From Candidatus Zhuqueibacterota bacterium (GTDB lineage Bacteria; Zhuqueibacterota; Zhuqueibacteria; Oceanimicrobiales; Oceanimicrobiaceae): DNA of 64,000 nucleotides. Position 1 is the stretch's first letter; each line of letters begins with the position of its first letter. The position numbers and the translations under genes were made by a program. Below are positions 17,551 through 25,704 of this stretch, piece by piece. Location of the stretch: contig JAJDAF010000016.1 in assembly GCA_029261995.1 (NCBI GenBank), positions 40,381-104,380 on the forward strand, read 5' to 3'. Below the pieces are notes generated by a model, which was not told the DNA's origin, searched no databases, and saw only the letters and a program-made list of their open reading frames with translations.

Positions 17551-19083
17551 ATGACAATTGACGACTCAGCCCTGGATACCAGGGAGACGATGTTCGACTT
17601 GGGGCTCAAAAGCCTCATATTTGCGATCGTGGTCGTGTTGGGATGCACGACGTTTCCGTATGATTTCACTCCGAGTGGCTTGAAAGCCTTCTCCAATCCG
17701 GAGTTCCTTGCCTTCGTGTTTCTTGTATGGGATAAGTGGCTGGATCTTTTCGCGAATCTATTGATGTTCACGCCGATTGGATTCGCTCTCTGCGCCGTAC
17801 TGTGGAGTGCAGGCAAGAGCAGGTCGCTCCTGATTCAGGTAACTTGGGTTTGCGCTGCGCTGAGCGTAACTATTGAGATCATGCAATTGTTTTTGCCGAC
17901 CAGGCATGTTTCCGCCGCTGATGTGGTGTCCAACACCGTCGGCGGTCTCACTGGATGCTGGCTTTTCCTACGGCACGGTCACCACTGCATGGCCGCATTC
18001 CGACGACTCAAATCCTGGCTTAGTGGTACCCTAGTGACGAAGCTTTGGGTTGGCTACTTTGTATTGCTGACCATCGCTGCTTTCTGGCTTAGAGAGCGGA
18101 TGGAGCTGACTTCCTGGGAAACGAGCTATGCCTTATACTTGGGGAATGAAGCAACGACTGACAGGCCGTGGCGAGGTGAGTTCAAAAGAGTCCTGATCTT
18201 GAATCGGGCGGTGTCGCGAGATGATGTAGCCAGGATAATGTCCGGCGATGATTCCTGGCTGCAAGATTCGAAAGACTATGTGGTCGATGTGAAATTCGAC
18301 AGTCTCAGGCCGTCCCGGGTTTCCGGTAAACTCCCATCCTTGATACAAGGCAGAGATAGTTCTTCCCGTGAAGCATTAGCTGCGGCATCACCCCCGAACA
18401 CGTGGTGGGCGACCGCTGACGCTGCGGCGGATTTGTCCGTGGCCGTTAAAGAGCGTGGGGAGTTGACCGTGGTCGTGGTCGCTGCAACTGCCGACCCATC
18501 GCAAAAAGGCCCCGCCCGTATTGTTTCGCTTTCGAAAGACGCAAAACACCGAAATTTCACGCTTGGACAGGATGGCCCCGACATCGTTTTTAGATTGCGC
18601 ACAGGCATCGCCGGACCGAATGGAACATATCCATCGCTTTACGCAAAAGATGTCCTGCCAGATAGGGCAATTCACACCATCGTCGCTACCTACGATGGTC
18701 AGACTCAGACTATATACGTTGACTCACCTGATCAGACCGCCGCGCTGGAATATGACCTCGGCCTCGCATTCTCAAGCCTGTTTCGGGATATCCCATTTCG
18801 CGAGCATCTTATCCACAAGGTATGGTTTTATTGGTTGGCGTTTCTGCCGCTCACGTGTCTGGCGGCTCTGGGTCTTCGTCGCGGTACCCTGCCGCGCAGC
18901 AGGCGAATCGGAACGGCGGCCGCGGTGTCGCTGATGTCCCCCAGCCTGCTGGAAGTCGTTTTGAGTGCTGGAGCCACTCACTATGATTTCTCCGTTTCAA
19001 GCGCCATTGTGGCATCGAGTTCAATGGTTGGTACATTTCTGGTCTTCTGGCTGCCCCTGGGCCGTTTCACACGTTTGAATTAG
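17551..19083 (+). CDS. VanZ-family membrane protein with inserted LamG-like domain
   Basis: This 510-residue protein begins with a VanZ-like module (about 15-140) of four helices. The family pattern is present as DLFANLLMFTPIGFALC and EIMQLFLPTRHVSAADVVSNTVGG. After another helix at about 165-185 comes a roughly 200-residue soluble beta-rich segment of concanavalin-A/LamG type (about 190-405, including FRLRTGIAGPNGTYPSLYA). Three hydrophobic segments at the C-terminus (about 425-505) return it to the membrane. VanZ proteins are linked to glycopeptide resistance or envelope sugars, but this architecture suggests an envelope polysaccharide-related role. That role is inference. Confidence 0.75.
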   Translation: MTIDDSALDTRETMFDLGLKSLIFAIVVVLGCTTFPYDFTPSGLKAFSNPEFLAFVFLVWDKWLDLFANLLMFTPIGFALCAVLWSAGKSRSLLIQVTWVCAALSVTIEIMQLFLPTRHVSAADVVSNTVGGLTGCWLFLRHGHHCMAAFRRLKSWLSGTLVTKLWVGYFVLLTIAAFWLRERMELTSWETSYALYLGNEATTDRPWRGEFKRVLILNRAVSRDDVARIMSGDDSWLQDSKDYVVDVKFDSLRPSRVSGKLPSLIQGRDSSSREALAAASPPNTWWATADAAADLSVAVKERGELTVVVVAATADPSQKGPARIVSLSKDAKHRNFTLGQDGPDIVFRLRTGIAGPNGTYPSLYAKDVLPDRAIHTIVATYDGQTQTIYVDSPDQTAALEYDLGLAFSSLFRDIPFREHLIHKVWFYWLAFLPLTCLAALGLRRGTLPRSRRIGTAAAVSLMSPSLLEVVLSAGATHYDFSVSSAIVASSSMVGTFLVFWLPLGRFTRLN

Positions 19084-19129
19084 CACAACATCCGAGACTG
19101 CTGTACGTTAGGTGGAAGCAAACCCAATC

Positions 19130-19398
19130 TCAATCTGGGCACCCCGGCCGAGGCTGGATTCCATCGGTACTTCGATCCAGACTCCGGTATTGGGTGGCTT
19201 CGCTGACATATTCCGCCAGAATGTTCGCCTGACCTTCCAGGTCCGCAATTGTTCTCGATACTTTCAGGATTCGGTCATAGGCCTTGGCCGAGAGACCCAG
19301 CTTACTTGATTGCCATTTTCATCTGGTCATGTCCGGAATCATCTATCTGGCAAAACTCCCGGATTCTCGCGATGTTAAACGCGGCGCTCTCCAGACCA
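19130..19398 (-). pseudogene. comM: Remnant of comM/yifB (Mg-chelatase-like AAA protein), C-terminal end
   Basis: Minus-strand translation gives the typical last 70 or so residues of ComM/YifB: FNIARIREFCQIDD, then after a one-base shift near 19303-19306, [20 protein letters not shown] and the closing YRSLDR. In intact relatives this is the helical C-terminal lid ending in IQYRSLDR. The rest of the gene (over 1.2 kb) is absent, since lacI and its promoter lie just to the right. It is therefore a truncated, frameshifted fossil. Similarity is strong over its whole short length. Confidence 0.75.
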
Positions 19399-19434
19399 CT
19401 GCCCAGCAGAAACGATCTTTTTGAAATATTTTTC

Positions 19435-19463
19435 TTGACAGGTATAGGATCTTTTTATATATT
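19435..19463 (+). promoter_or_regulatory. Near-consensus promoter of the lacI-family gene
   Basis: TTGACA (19435-19440) and TATATT (19458-19463) are separated by 17 bases. The -10 box abuts the 18-bp palindrome at 19464-19481, so a bound repressor would cover the start of transcription. The gene start is about 80 bases further on. Confidence 0.75.
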
Positions 19464-19481
19464 TATCGAAACGTTTCGATA
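19464..19481. promoter_or_regulatory. Perfect 18-bp palindromic operator for a LacI-family regulator
   Basis: TATCGAAACGTTTCGATA is perfectly self-complementary and contains the central CG with flanking AAAC/GTTT half sites typical of LacI/GalR-family operators. It lies immediately after the -10 box of the lacI gene promoter, which suggests repression by autoregulation. I saw no second full copy elsewhere in the window. Confidence 0.82.
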
Positions 19482-19549
19482 TTTGTCCACTTCACTTTAA
19501 TTAATTCTATTTAAAAATAATACCTTAGACCATAAAATCGGTTCGATCG

Positions 19550-20572
19550 ATGGCTGCAACTATCAAGGATGTAGCGAAAAAGGCCGGTGTGTCGGTTTCC
19601 ACGGTTTCGTTGGTTCTTAACGGCAAGAGCAACGTAAGCCCGGAGACAAGGACGAAAGTGCAGGATGTGATCACCGCGCTGGAGTTCTACCCAAGGCGCA
19701 ATGCACGCGGCTTCGCAGCCAGGAAGACCTTTAATATCGGATTTATCCTCACTGAAGACCATTTTTCCCGGGCGGAGCCTTTCTACACCAAAATATTCCT
19801 TGGTACTGAGTTCGAGGCCAGAAGACACTCATTCTATGTGCTGCTCACCACCGTGCCTAAAAATTTTCGTTCAGGTACTCATTTGCCGCGTTTCTTGTTG
19901 GAGAAGAATGTCGATGGCGTCATCATGGCAGGGTGGGTGCCGCAAATGCTGGTTGAGCACGTTCAAGGCATGAGCATCCCTGCTGTCTTCGTCGATTTCT
20001 GTCCCGGTCGGGGCAGGCACACATGCGTCTTCATGGACAATGAAAGCGGAGCTTCGCAGGCCATCGACCATTTGGTGTCACTGCGGCATCAACGGATCGC
20101 CTTTCTCGGCGGGGATATGGGTCACCCCAGCATGATTGAGCGGCTGAATGGCTACAAGCTCGGCTTGGCGGAGAACGGTCTGCAATATGATTCTTCGCTG
20201 GTGGTGGTGGATTCCGATGGGTCTTCGGTGGATGATGGATATGGTGCGGCACATCGACTGCTGGCCATGTCGCCAAGACCAACTGCCGTGTTTGCCTGCA
20301 ACGACGCCATGGCAATCGGATGCATGCGTTACTTGACAGAACAGGGCGTTGATGTCCCAGGGGAGTTATCCATTGTGGGATTCGATGATATCGAGCAGGT
20401 TCTGATGGTCGAGCCAACATTGACGACCATCCAGGTGTTCAAGGAAGAGCTGGGCGCCATCGCTTTGCGCCGAATTGTCGAAATGATTCAAGAAAAGAGC
20501 CAGGTGACAGGCACGGTTCTGCTCCCAGTGGAGTTGGTAGTTAGGAATTCGACTTGTAAAGCCCACGTCTAA
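19550..20572 (+). CDS. LacI/GalR-family transcriptional regulator
   Basis: This 340-residue regulator has an N-terminal helix-turn-helix (residues about 3-23, IKDVAKKAGVSVSTVSLVLNG) and hinge helix (about 45-58). The periplasmic-binding-protein-like effector domain (about 60-335) contains FACNDAMAIGCMRYL and GFDDIEQVLMVEPTLTTI. Length is normal and all parts are intact. It probably controls the carbohydrate locus that follows on the same strand. The inducer is likely a sugar released from the substrate, perhaps a mannoside. The gene has its own promoter and palindromic operator. Confidence 0.92.
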   Translation: MAATIKDVAKKAGVSVSTVSLVLNGKSNVSPETRTKVQDVITALEFYPRRNARGFAARKTFNIGFILTEDHFSRAEPFYTKIFLGTEFEARRHSFYVLLTTVPKNFRSGTHLPRFLLEKNVDGVIMAGWVPQMLVEHVQGMSIPAVFVDFCPGRGRHTCVFMDNESGASQAIDHLVSLRHQRIAFLGGDMGHPSMIERLNGYKLGLAENGLQYDSSLVVVDSDGSSVDDGYGAAHRLLAMSPRPTAVFACNDAMAIGCMRYLTEQGVDVPGELSIVGFDDIEQVLMVEPTLTTIQVFKEELGAIALRRIVEMIQEKSQVTGTVLLPVELVVRNSTCKAHV

Positions 20573-20591
20573 GCTGTATCAGTGGGGAGTC

Positions 20592-20720
20592 ATGCAAGCA
20601 GTCCGCCTTGAGAAACCATTTGACCTGAGATTTGCCGACTGTCCCGTTCCAGAATTGGGCCGGGACGAAGTGATAGTCCGCGCTGATGTCCGCGGCACGG
20701 ATTTTCATATCCGCGCTGGG
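20592..20720 (+). pseudogene. Remnant of a zinc-dependent alcohol/sugar dehydrogenase N-terminus
   Basis: The first 40 or so codons after ATG 20592 (MQAVRLEKPFDLRFADCPVP and then GRDEVIVRADVRGTDFHIRAG) match the start of medium-chain GroES-like zinc dehydrogenases. The catalytic-zinc motif GICGTD is reduced to RGTD. The similarity stops near 20720 and the remaining 300 residues are missing. The fossil starts 20 bases after lacI. Such dehydrogenases (sorbitol, threonine or galactitol types) often accompany LacI regulators, so this may be a lost part of the locus. Confidence 0.62.
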
Positions 20721-21142
20721 CAAGGCCGCCGGATGTCTTCGGGCATGCGTACGCTGCACTTCTGGTCGATTCCAACCGCTTGGGGGGAGCTGGAATCAAG
20801 TATCAGTTTGTTCATCTTCGACGGTAACACGACCAGACTATTGCTCCGACAGACGAGGTGATGTGACCTTGGCTGAGCACGTGAGACTACGAAAGGAGGT
20901 GATGGCCTGCAAGATTGCTTTTCCTAGTTCCATTCAGTCCATTGTGTCGAAAGCCGTTGTTTTGCTACGAGACTTGCAAGGGGTCCGGAGAGCGAGGAGG
21001 ACAGGATTTTTCGACCGCCTAGCTGAGCGGAGTTCAATTTTCATGTTCGCTCAGTCAAACAGATTCAGTCCAAACAGGAACTGTTCAATCTGAAGAAGGA
21101 GGTGACCGACAAAAGCACGTCTAATGAATCACCTTAGTTCAA
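20721..21142. other. Non-coding or decayed stretch with two strong Shine-Dalgarno-like motifs
   Basis: No recognisable gene is present. Two near-perfect anti-16S-complementary stretches occur: AAAGGAGGTGAT at about 20893-20904, and AAGGAGGTGA at about 21095-21104, followed by a 13-codon ORF starting at ATG 21124. Open frames through here show no family resemblance. It looks like decayed sequence between the regulator and the first structural gene. Confidence 0.45.
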
Positions 21143-21180
21143 AATTAGCTAGTACAGTAAGCTAATTACAGTAAGCTAAT
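21143..21180. repeat. 14-bp tandem duplication with overlapping inverted repeat
   Basis: TACAGTAAGCTAAT occurs twice without a gap (21153-21166 and 21167-21180). AATTAGCT (21143-21150) is complementary to AGCTAATT (21160-21167), so the leader could fold as a hairpin with alternative partners. The element ends 20 bases before the start codon of the secreted CBM-like protein. It could be a regulatory leader element, but this is inference. Confidence 0.6.
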
Positions 21181-21200
21181 CAAAGTAAGGGGAGGTTAAA

Positions 21201-22718
21201 ATGAGACCTTTACCTGGTTTAATCCCCATCCTGTGCATTGCTTTCATGTTTGGAAGTAGTTCGTTGACGGCACAAATTAACTCAGTTGGCGGGTTTGAGG
21301 GTGATCTGCCTTCGTACTGGACCAAGGGTGGCGAGCCTGGTGGTTCGACCTTGGCGTGGGCGACGGATGATTCGCGTTCGATGGGTCGTTCTCTGAAGAT
21401 CAGCAAAGATGTGACTGCAGAGGCCGCGTCCTGGGTTTCGACCAACGTGGCGGATTTCTGGTCACCTCAGCATCTAAAAGATGTTGACATGAAGATTGGC
21501 GCTTACGTCAAGACTATGGATGTCAACACCAATCCGGCTACGGATGATGAGAAGTGGTACATTTCGTATTCCTTCTACAATGAAGGTGGCGGTCTGATTG
21601 GTGAGACCATGCTTCCGATTGACCAGAGTGTAGCGAGTAGCGCCGGCTGGGTCGCGGATACCAATGGTGTTGGTGAGACGATTCTTCCTGAGGATTCATG
21701 GCGGACAATCATCAAGTTTGTTGGTGGCAAAGACGCGAGCGGTACGGTTTGGGCTGATGATTTTGTTCTGCACGGTCGTGGTGGTGCATGGGCCGGTCAA
21801 AACTGGAATACCGCTGTTGGCGTTCCGGAGGGTTGGATTTACTGGCTTCCTCCCAGCGGTGGCAACGATGGCCGTCTTGAAAAGGGCTATGAGAACACGG
21901 TTGTGACCAGCGAAGAGGCACATTCCGGGCTTTCTTCTTTGAAGTTCGACCTGCCGTTTGACCGCGAGTCGGGCGATGCCTTTGTTGGCACGAAGCGGTT
22001 TCTGTTAGATGGTGACGCAGGTGGCAAGCCGATGTCAGCGGATATCAGCAAGCTTTCCGGTGTTGTCGCTGGTGATGTTCTTCGGCTCAGTGTTTGGGTC
22101 AAGGCAAGCAACCTTGTGCCTGACTCTGCTGCGATTGCGCCGGTGACATGGGCAGCTGGCTTTACGTACGGTTTCTTCAAGGGTAATGGCAACAACGATG
22201 GTTTCAACAATGTCGATGGTTTTCCGGTTGACACTCAGTGGGAATTCCCTGCAGTGACTGAGTTTGACTGGACACAATACTCCCTTGACGTGACTGTGCC
22301 AGACGATCCGACGGCAGCAGCTCTTGCGGTTCGTCTTCACATTTACGCTCGTTTCACAGGCACCATCTATTTTGATGACCTGAGAGTCGAGAAACTGGAT
22401 GTCACTGACGTAGCCTCCGGTCCCAATACTCTCGTTCCGTCGACGTACGAATTGGGTAACAATTATCCGAACCCGTTCAACCCGACCACGAACATTCAGT
22501 TTGGGATGCCGACCGAAGGAAATGTCAGCATCGTAGTCTACAACATGCTTGGCCAGAAGGTCAGAGTACTGCTGAACGAGCACCGCGTAGCCGGCCGTCA
22601 CGAAGTCGTTTGGGATGGCCATGATGATTCCGGCGCCGTGGTTGGCTCCGGATTGTATTTCTACCAGCTCCGTTCACAGGATGCCCTTTTCACCAAGAAA
22701 ATGCTATTGCTTAAGTAA
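21201..22718 (+). CDS. Secreted surface protein with two CBM-like domains and NPFNP sorting domain
   Basis: This 505-residue protein has a signal peptide (about 1-25, ending SLTAQ). It appears to contain two jelly-roll domains of carbohydrate-binding (CBM4/9-like) type. One runs from about 28-195, starting GGFEGDLPSYW and ending ADDFVL; the other from about 205-405, ending IYFDDLRVEKL. The last 85 residues carry NNYPNPFNPTTNIQF, then SGLYFYQL and KKMLLLK, the hallmarks of a type 9 secretion (type A) sorting domain. The start has GGGGAGG six bases upstream, so translation should be strong. Placed just before the TonB receptor, it may be the surface glycan-binding partner that SusD/E proteins provide in Bacteroidota. 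That role is inference. Confidence 0.72.
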   Translation: MRPLPGLIPILCIAFMFGSSSLTAQINSVGGFEGDLPSYWTKGGEPGGSTLAWATDDSRSMGRSLKISKDVTAEAASWVSTNVADFWSPQHLKDVDMKIGAYVKTMDVNTNPATDDEKWYISYSFYNEGGGLIGETMLPIDQSVASSAGWVADTNGVGETILPEDSWRTIIKFVGGKDASGTVWADDFVLHGRGGAWAGQNWNTAVGVPEGWIYWLPPSGGNDGRLEKGYENTVVTSEEAHSGLSSLKFDLPFDRESGDAFVGTKRFLLDGDAGGKPMSADISKLSGVVAGDVLRLSVWVKASNLVPDSAAIAPVTWAAGFTYGFFKGNGNNDGFNNVDGFPVDTQWEFPAVTEFDWTQYSLDVTVPDDPTAAALAVRLHIYARFTGTIYFDDLRVEKLDVTDVASGPNTLVPSTYELGNNYPNPFNPTTNIQFGMPTEGNVSIVVYNMLGQKVRVLLNEHRVAGRHEVVWDGHDDSGAVVGSGLYFYQLRSQDALFTKKMLLLK

Positions 22719-22737
22719 CATGCTGGTTTGAGCACAT

Positions 22738-22765
22738 GGGTGGCGCTCGTTTATGAGCGCCGCCC
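22738..22765 (+). terminator. Intercistronic GC-rich hairpin
   Basis: GGGTGGCGCTC (22738-22748) pairs with GAGCGCCGCCC (22755-22765) around a 6-base loop, 11 pairs with one T-G. No T-run follows. It could attenuate transcription or protect the 3' end of the upstream message, giving more binding protein than receptor. Confidence 0.5.
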
Positions 22766-22896
22766 AGCAATATAATGCAATGCTCATCCGCCACTGGCGA
22801 TTTTTTGTTGTGCTTAATTGAAGAGCATCCCAAGTTAGCTCGAAGCACCTGACCTGATAACGATTTTTTTCGCTCAGGATGATGAAGGTACATGTC

Positions 22897-25599
22897 ATGC
22901 AAAGACTCCATTACTGTCTGCAACTGATAACACTGGCCGCCCTGTTCACGCTTCTTGCATCTACGGTTGCCCAAGCCGGCACGACCGGAAAGATAGCTGG
23001 GAAGATAATCGATGCTGAATCTGGGGAGCCCCTGATCGGGGCTAACGTCATGCTCGTCGGAACGTTGCAAGGGGCTGCAGCAGACCTTGACGGCAACTAT
23101 TTTGTACTGAATATTCAACCCGGGCTATATGACGTCAAAGTATCCGCAATTGGCTATTCCTCCGTGACGGTGAGCAAGGCTCGTGTCTCAATCGATTTGA
23201 CCACAAGGCTCGACTTCCAGCTTCGTGGCGAGGCCATAGCGATGGATGAAATCGTGGTGAGCGCGGAACGTCCTTTGGTACAAAAGGACCTCACCTCAAC
23301 CACGGCAAGAGTAGGTGGCGATCAGATTGCCATGCTGCCTATCGAAAACGTTGAAACCGTGGTGAACCTGCAGGCCGGAGTTGTGGACGGCCACTTTCGC
23401 GGCGGCCGCAAGAATGAAGTGAAATATATGATCGATGGGGTTTCGGTGGTTGATGCTTTTTCCGGAGAATTTACGGTTCAGGCTGAGGTCAACGCAATTC
23501 AGGAAGTCCAGGTTTTGAGCGGAACTTTCAATGCTGAATACGGGGAAGCCCTTTCCGGTGTTGTCAACCAGGTTACGAAAATCCCGGGCAACTCCTATTC
23601 CGGAAACGTTTCATTCTATTCCGGAGACTATGTGAGCGGTCGTGACGACATTTTCAATCGCGTTGATGACATCTCCGCCACCGATGTGCACAACATTCAA
23701 GCCAACCTGAGTGGCCCGGTCCCGGGACTGGGCAGCCATGTGAAGTTCCTGGTGTCCGGCAGGTATCTTAACGACGGTGGCTATATTTTCGGGCAGCGCG
23801 TCTTCAACCCATCAGATTCTTCCAACTTCACCGGGAACAATCCGGATGACTGGTTTATTGGCGCGACGGGTGACAGCGCTTTTGTGCCAATGAATTTTAA
23901 TGAGAGATTTACCCTGCAGGGAAAACTCAATTTCAGGGTAGGGCAAAACTCAAAAGGTATCACGTTGCATGGGTTCTACCAGAAACGTGATTACCGGGAA
24001 TATAATGGCGAGAGTCACAATTTTCAACTAAACCCGGACGGGGATTATCGCCTTTTTCAAACCGGTTATCTGGGTAGCGTCAGTTACACCCACCTTTTGG
24101 GCCCCTCAGCATTCGTCGATGTCATTGGTTCGGCCTTCATCTCCGAGTTCAAGCAGTACGTCTTTGAAGATCCGCTCGACCCGCGCTATGTCGATCCTGA
24201 TAGAATTCGAGATGCCGGCAACCACGCGTTTTTTACGGGTGGCACGCAGAATTGGCAATTCAAGCATAAGACTTCAACTTACACCGGCAAGCTTGATCTC
24301 ACTGCCCAAGTCACCAATGTTCACCAGATGAAGACAGGGGTAGAGCTAAAATTTCATACGTTGGATTATGAAGATTTCCAAATCCGCGTTGACGCCTCGA
24401 CCGGGTTTAATCCTGAATTGCCGGAACCGGGAAGTTTCGATTTCAACCAATACACCAACCATCCGGTGCAGTTCTCAGCCTATGTGCAGGATAAGATCGA
24501 ATTGGACTATTTGGTGGTCAACATTGGTGTGCGTTTCGATTATTTTGAGCCTGACGGGGAAACGCTGCTCGATCCAGACAAAATCAACTTGCTGGATGGC
24601 CTCCTCCGGCCGTTTCCTGACTCTCTTCTTGCAAAGGCAAAAGCTAAATCACAAATAAGCCCAAGGGTAGGGATTTCCTACCCCATAACTGACCGCGGCG
24701 CCGTTCATGTTTCGTACGGCCACTTTTTTCAGATTCCACCATTTGAGTTCTTGTACCGAAATCCGAATTTTAGAATCCCCCTGAGGGGCAATTTCCCGAA
24801 TCAGGTCGGTCAGACAATTGGCAACGCTGATTTAGAACCACAAAAAACAGTCGTTTATGAAATAGGGTTGCAGCAAGGCCTGACAGATGAGCTGGGTTTC
24901 ACCGTGACCGGATATTACAAAGACATTCGAAATCTTCTCGGGCAGGAGCTTCACATCAAGAACGAGACCAGAAAATTCGGCCAATTTGTTAACCGCGACT
25001 TCGGTCAAGTTCGAGGCCTGACTTTTAGCCTCGAAAGACGCATGCACAATGGAATTGCTGCAAATATCGACTATACCTATCAGGTGGCCGAGGGCAATGC
25101 CTCCGACCCTAACGATGTGTTCGAGAATTCCAAGGCCAGCCCTCCGATTGAAAGCAACAAGCAACTGGAGTCGTTGGATTGGGATCGCAGGCACTCCCTG
25201 AACTTCACAGTGACCCTTGGCAAACCAGGAGATTACATTGCCAGCTTTATCGGGCAGATTGGCTCAGGTTTGCCGTATACGCCGGCATTTCAAAATCAAC
25301 GAACCGGTCTGGAAAACAGCGATAACAAGCCAGCTTTCTTCAATGTTGATTTGTTTCTGACAAAGTTTCTCAAGTTGAGAAACAAAGATGTCTCTGTGTT
25401 TGCAAAGGTGTTCAACCTGTTTGATAGAGCGAACGCGAAAGATGTGTTTGCGGACACCGGTAGTGCTTCTTCGACCCTTGAGCTTACCAGGGCACAAGAA
25501 GCACCAAGAGGGGTCAACTCCATAGAGCAATTTTTCACCCGACCAGATTTTTATGGGCCGCCGCGGCAAATTGTCGTAGGCTTGTCGTATTCATTTTGA
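22897..25599 (+). CDS. TonB-dependent outer-membrane receptor with carboxypeptidase-regulatory-like domain
   Basis: This receptor has about 900 residues and an N-terminal signal peptide ending near AQA. A CarboxypepD_reg-like beta-sandwich follows (about 32-112, including GEPLIGANVML and DLDGNYFV). The plug domain (about 125-235) has YMIDGVSV and YGEALSGVVNQVTK. The 22-stranded barrel runs to the terminal SYSF, a canonical C-terminal aromatic signal for barrel assembly. I chose ATG 22897, which has GAAGG eight bases upstream, over ATG 22879, where AGG abuts the codon. It most likely imports oligosaccharides. No SusD-type lipoprotein accompanies it. Confidence 0.9.
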   Translation: MQRLHYCLQLITLAALFTLLASTVAQAGTTGKIAGKIIDAESGEPLIGANVMLVGTLQGAAADLDGNYFVLNIQPGLYDVKVSAIGYSSVTVSKARVSIDLTTRLDFQLRGEAIAMDEIVVSAERPLVQKDLTSTTARVGGDQIAMLPIENVETVVNLQAGVVDGHFRGGRKNEVKYMIDGVSVVDAFSGEFTVQAEVNAIQEVQVLSGTFNAEYGEALSGVVNQVTKIPGNSYSGNVSFYSGDYVSGRDDIFNRVDDISATDVHNIQANLSGPVPGLGSHVKFLVSGRYLNDGGYIFGQRVFNPSDSSNFTGNNPDDWFIGATGDSAFVPMNFNERFTLQGKLNFRVGQNSKGITLHGFYQKRDYREYNGESHNFQLNPDGDYRLFQTGYLGSVSYTHLLGPSAFVDVIGSAFISEFKQYVFEDPLDPRYVDPDRIRDAGNHAFFTGGTQNWQFKHKTSTYTGKLDLTAQVTNVHQMKTGVELKFHTLDYEDFQIRVDASTGFNPELPEPGSFDFNQYTNHPVQFSAYVQDKIELDYLVVNIGVRFDYFEPDGETLLDPDKINLLDGLLRPFPDSLLAKAKAKSQISPRVGISYPITDRGAVHVSYGHFFQIPPFEFLYRNPNFRIPLRGNFPNQVGQTIGNADLEPQKTVVYEIGLQQGLTDELGFTVTGYYKDIRNLLGQELHIKNETRKFGQFVNRDFGQVRGLTFSLERRMHNGIAANIDYTYQVAEGNASDPNDVFENSKASPPIESNKQLESLDWDRRHSLNFTVTLGKPGDYIASFIGQIGSGLPYTPAFQNQRTGLENSDNKPAFFNVDLFLTKFLKLRNKDVSVFAKVFNLFDRANAKDVFADTGSASSTLELTRAQEAPRGVNSIEQFFTRPDFYGPPRQIVVGLSYSF

Positions 25600-25610
25600 A
25601 TCCATGTCAG

Positions 25611-25636
25611 GGGCTGTCTGGAAAGCATGACAGTCC
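25611..25636 (+). repeat. Intercistronic hairpin after the TonB receptor gene
   Basis: GGGCTGTC (25611-25618) pairs with GACAGTCC (25629-25636) with one G-T pair and a 10-base loop. No T-run follows. It is a second hairpin between neighbouring genes of the locus and might set relative expression. Confidence 0.4.
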
Positions 25637-25704
25637 GGTCGTTTTGTGGCAACTCTGGATAATTCGGAGACAGTCATCAATGTCTCAAAGATGGAGGGCG
25701 TAAC

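Noticed and set aside
23603..23612. Second LacI-type operator (GAAACGTTTC) in the TonB gene
   Set aside because: It is only a 10-bp core inside coding sequence for GNVSF; the outer bases do not match the 18-bp palindrome.
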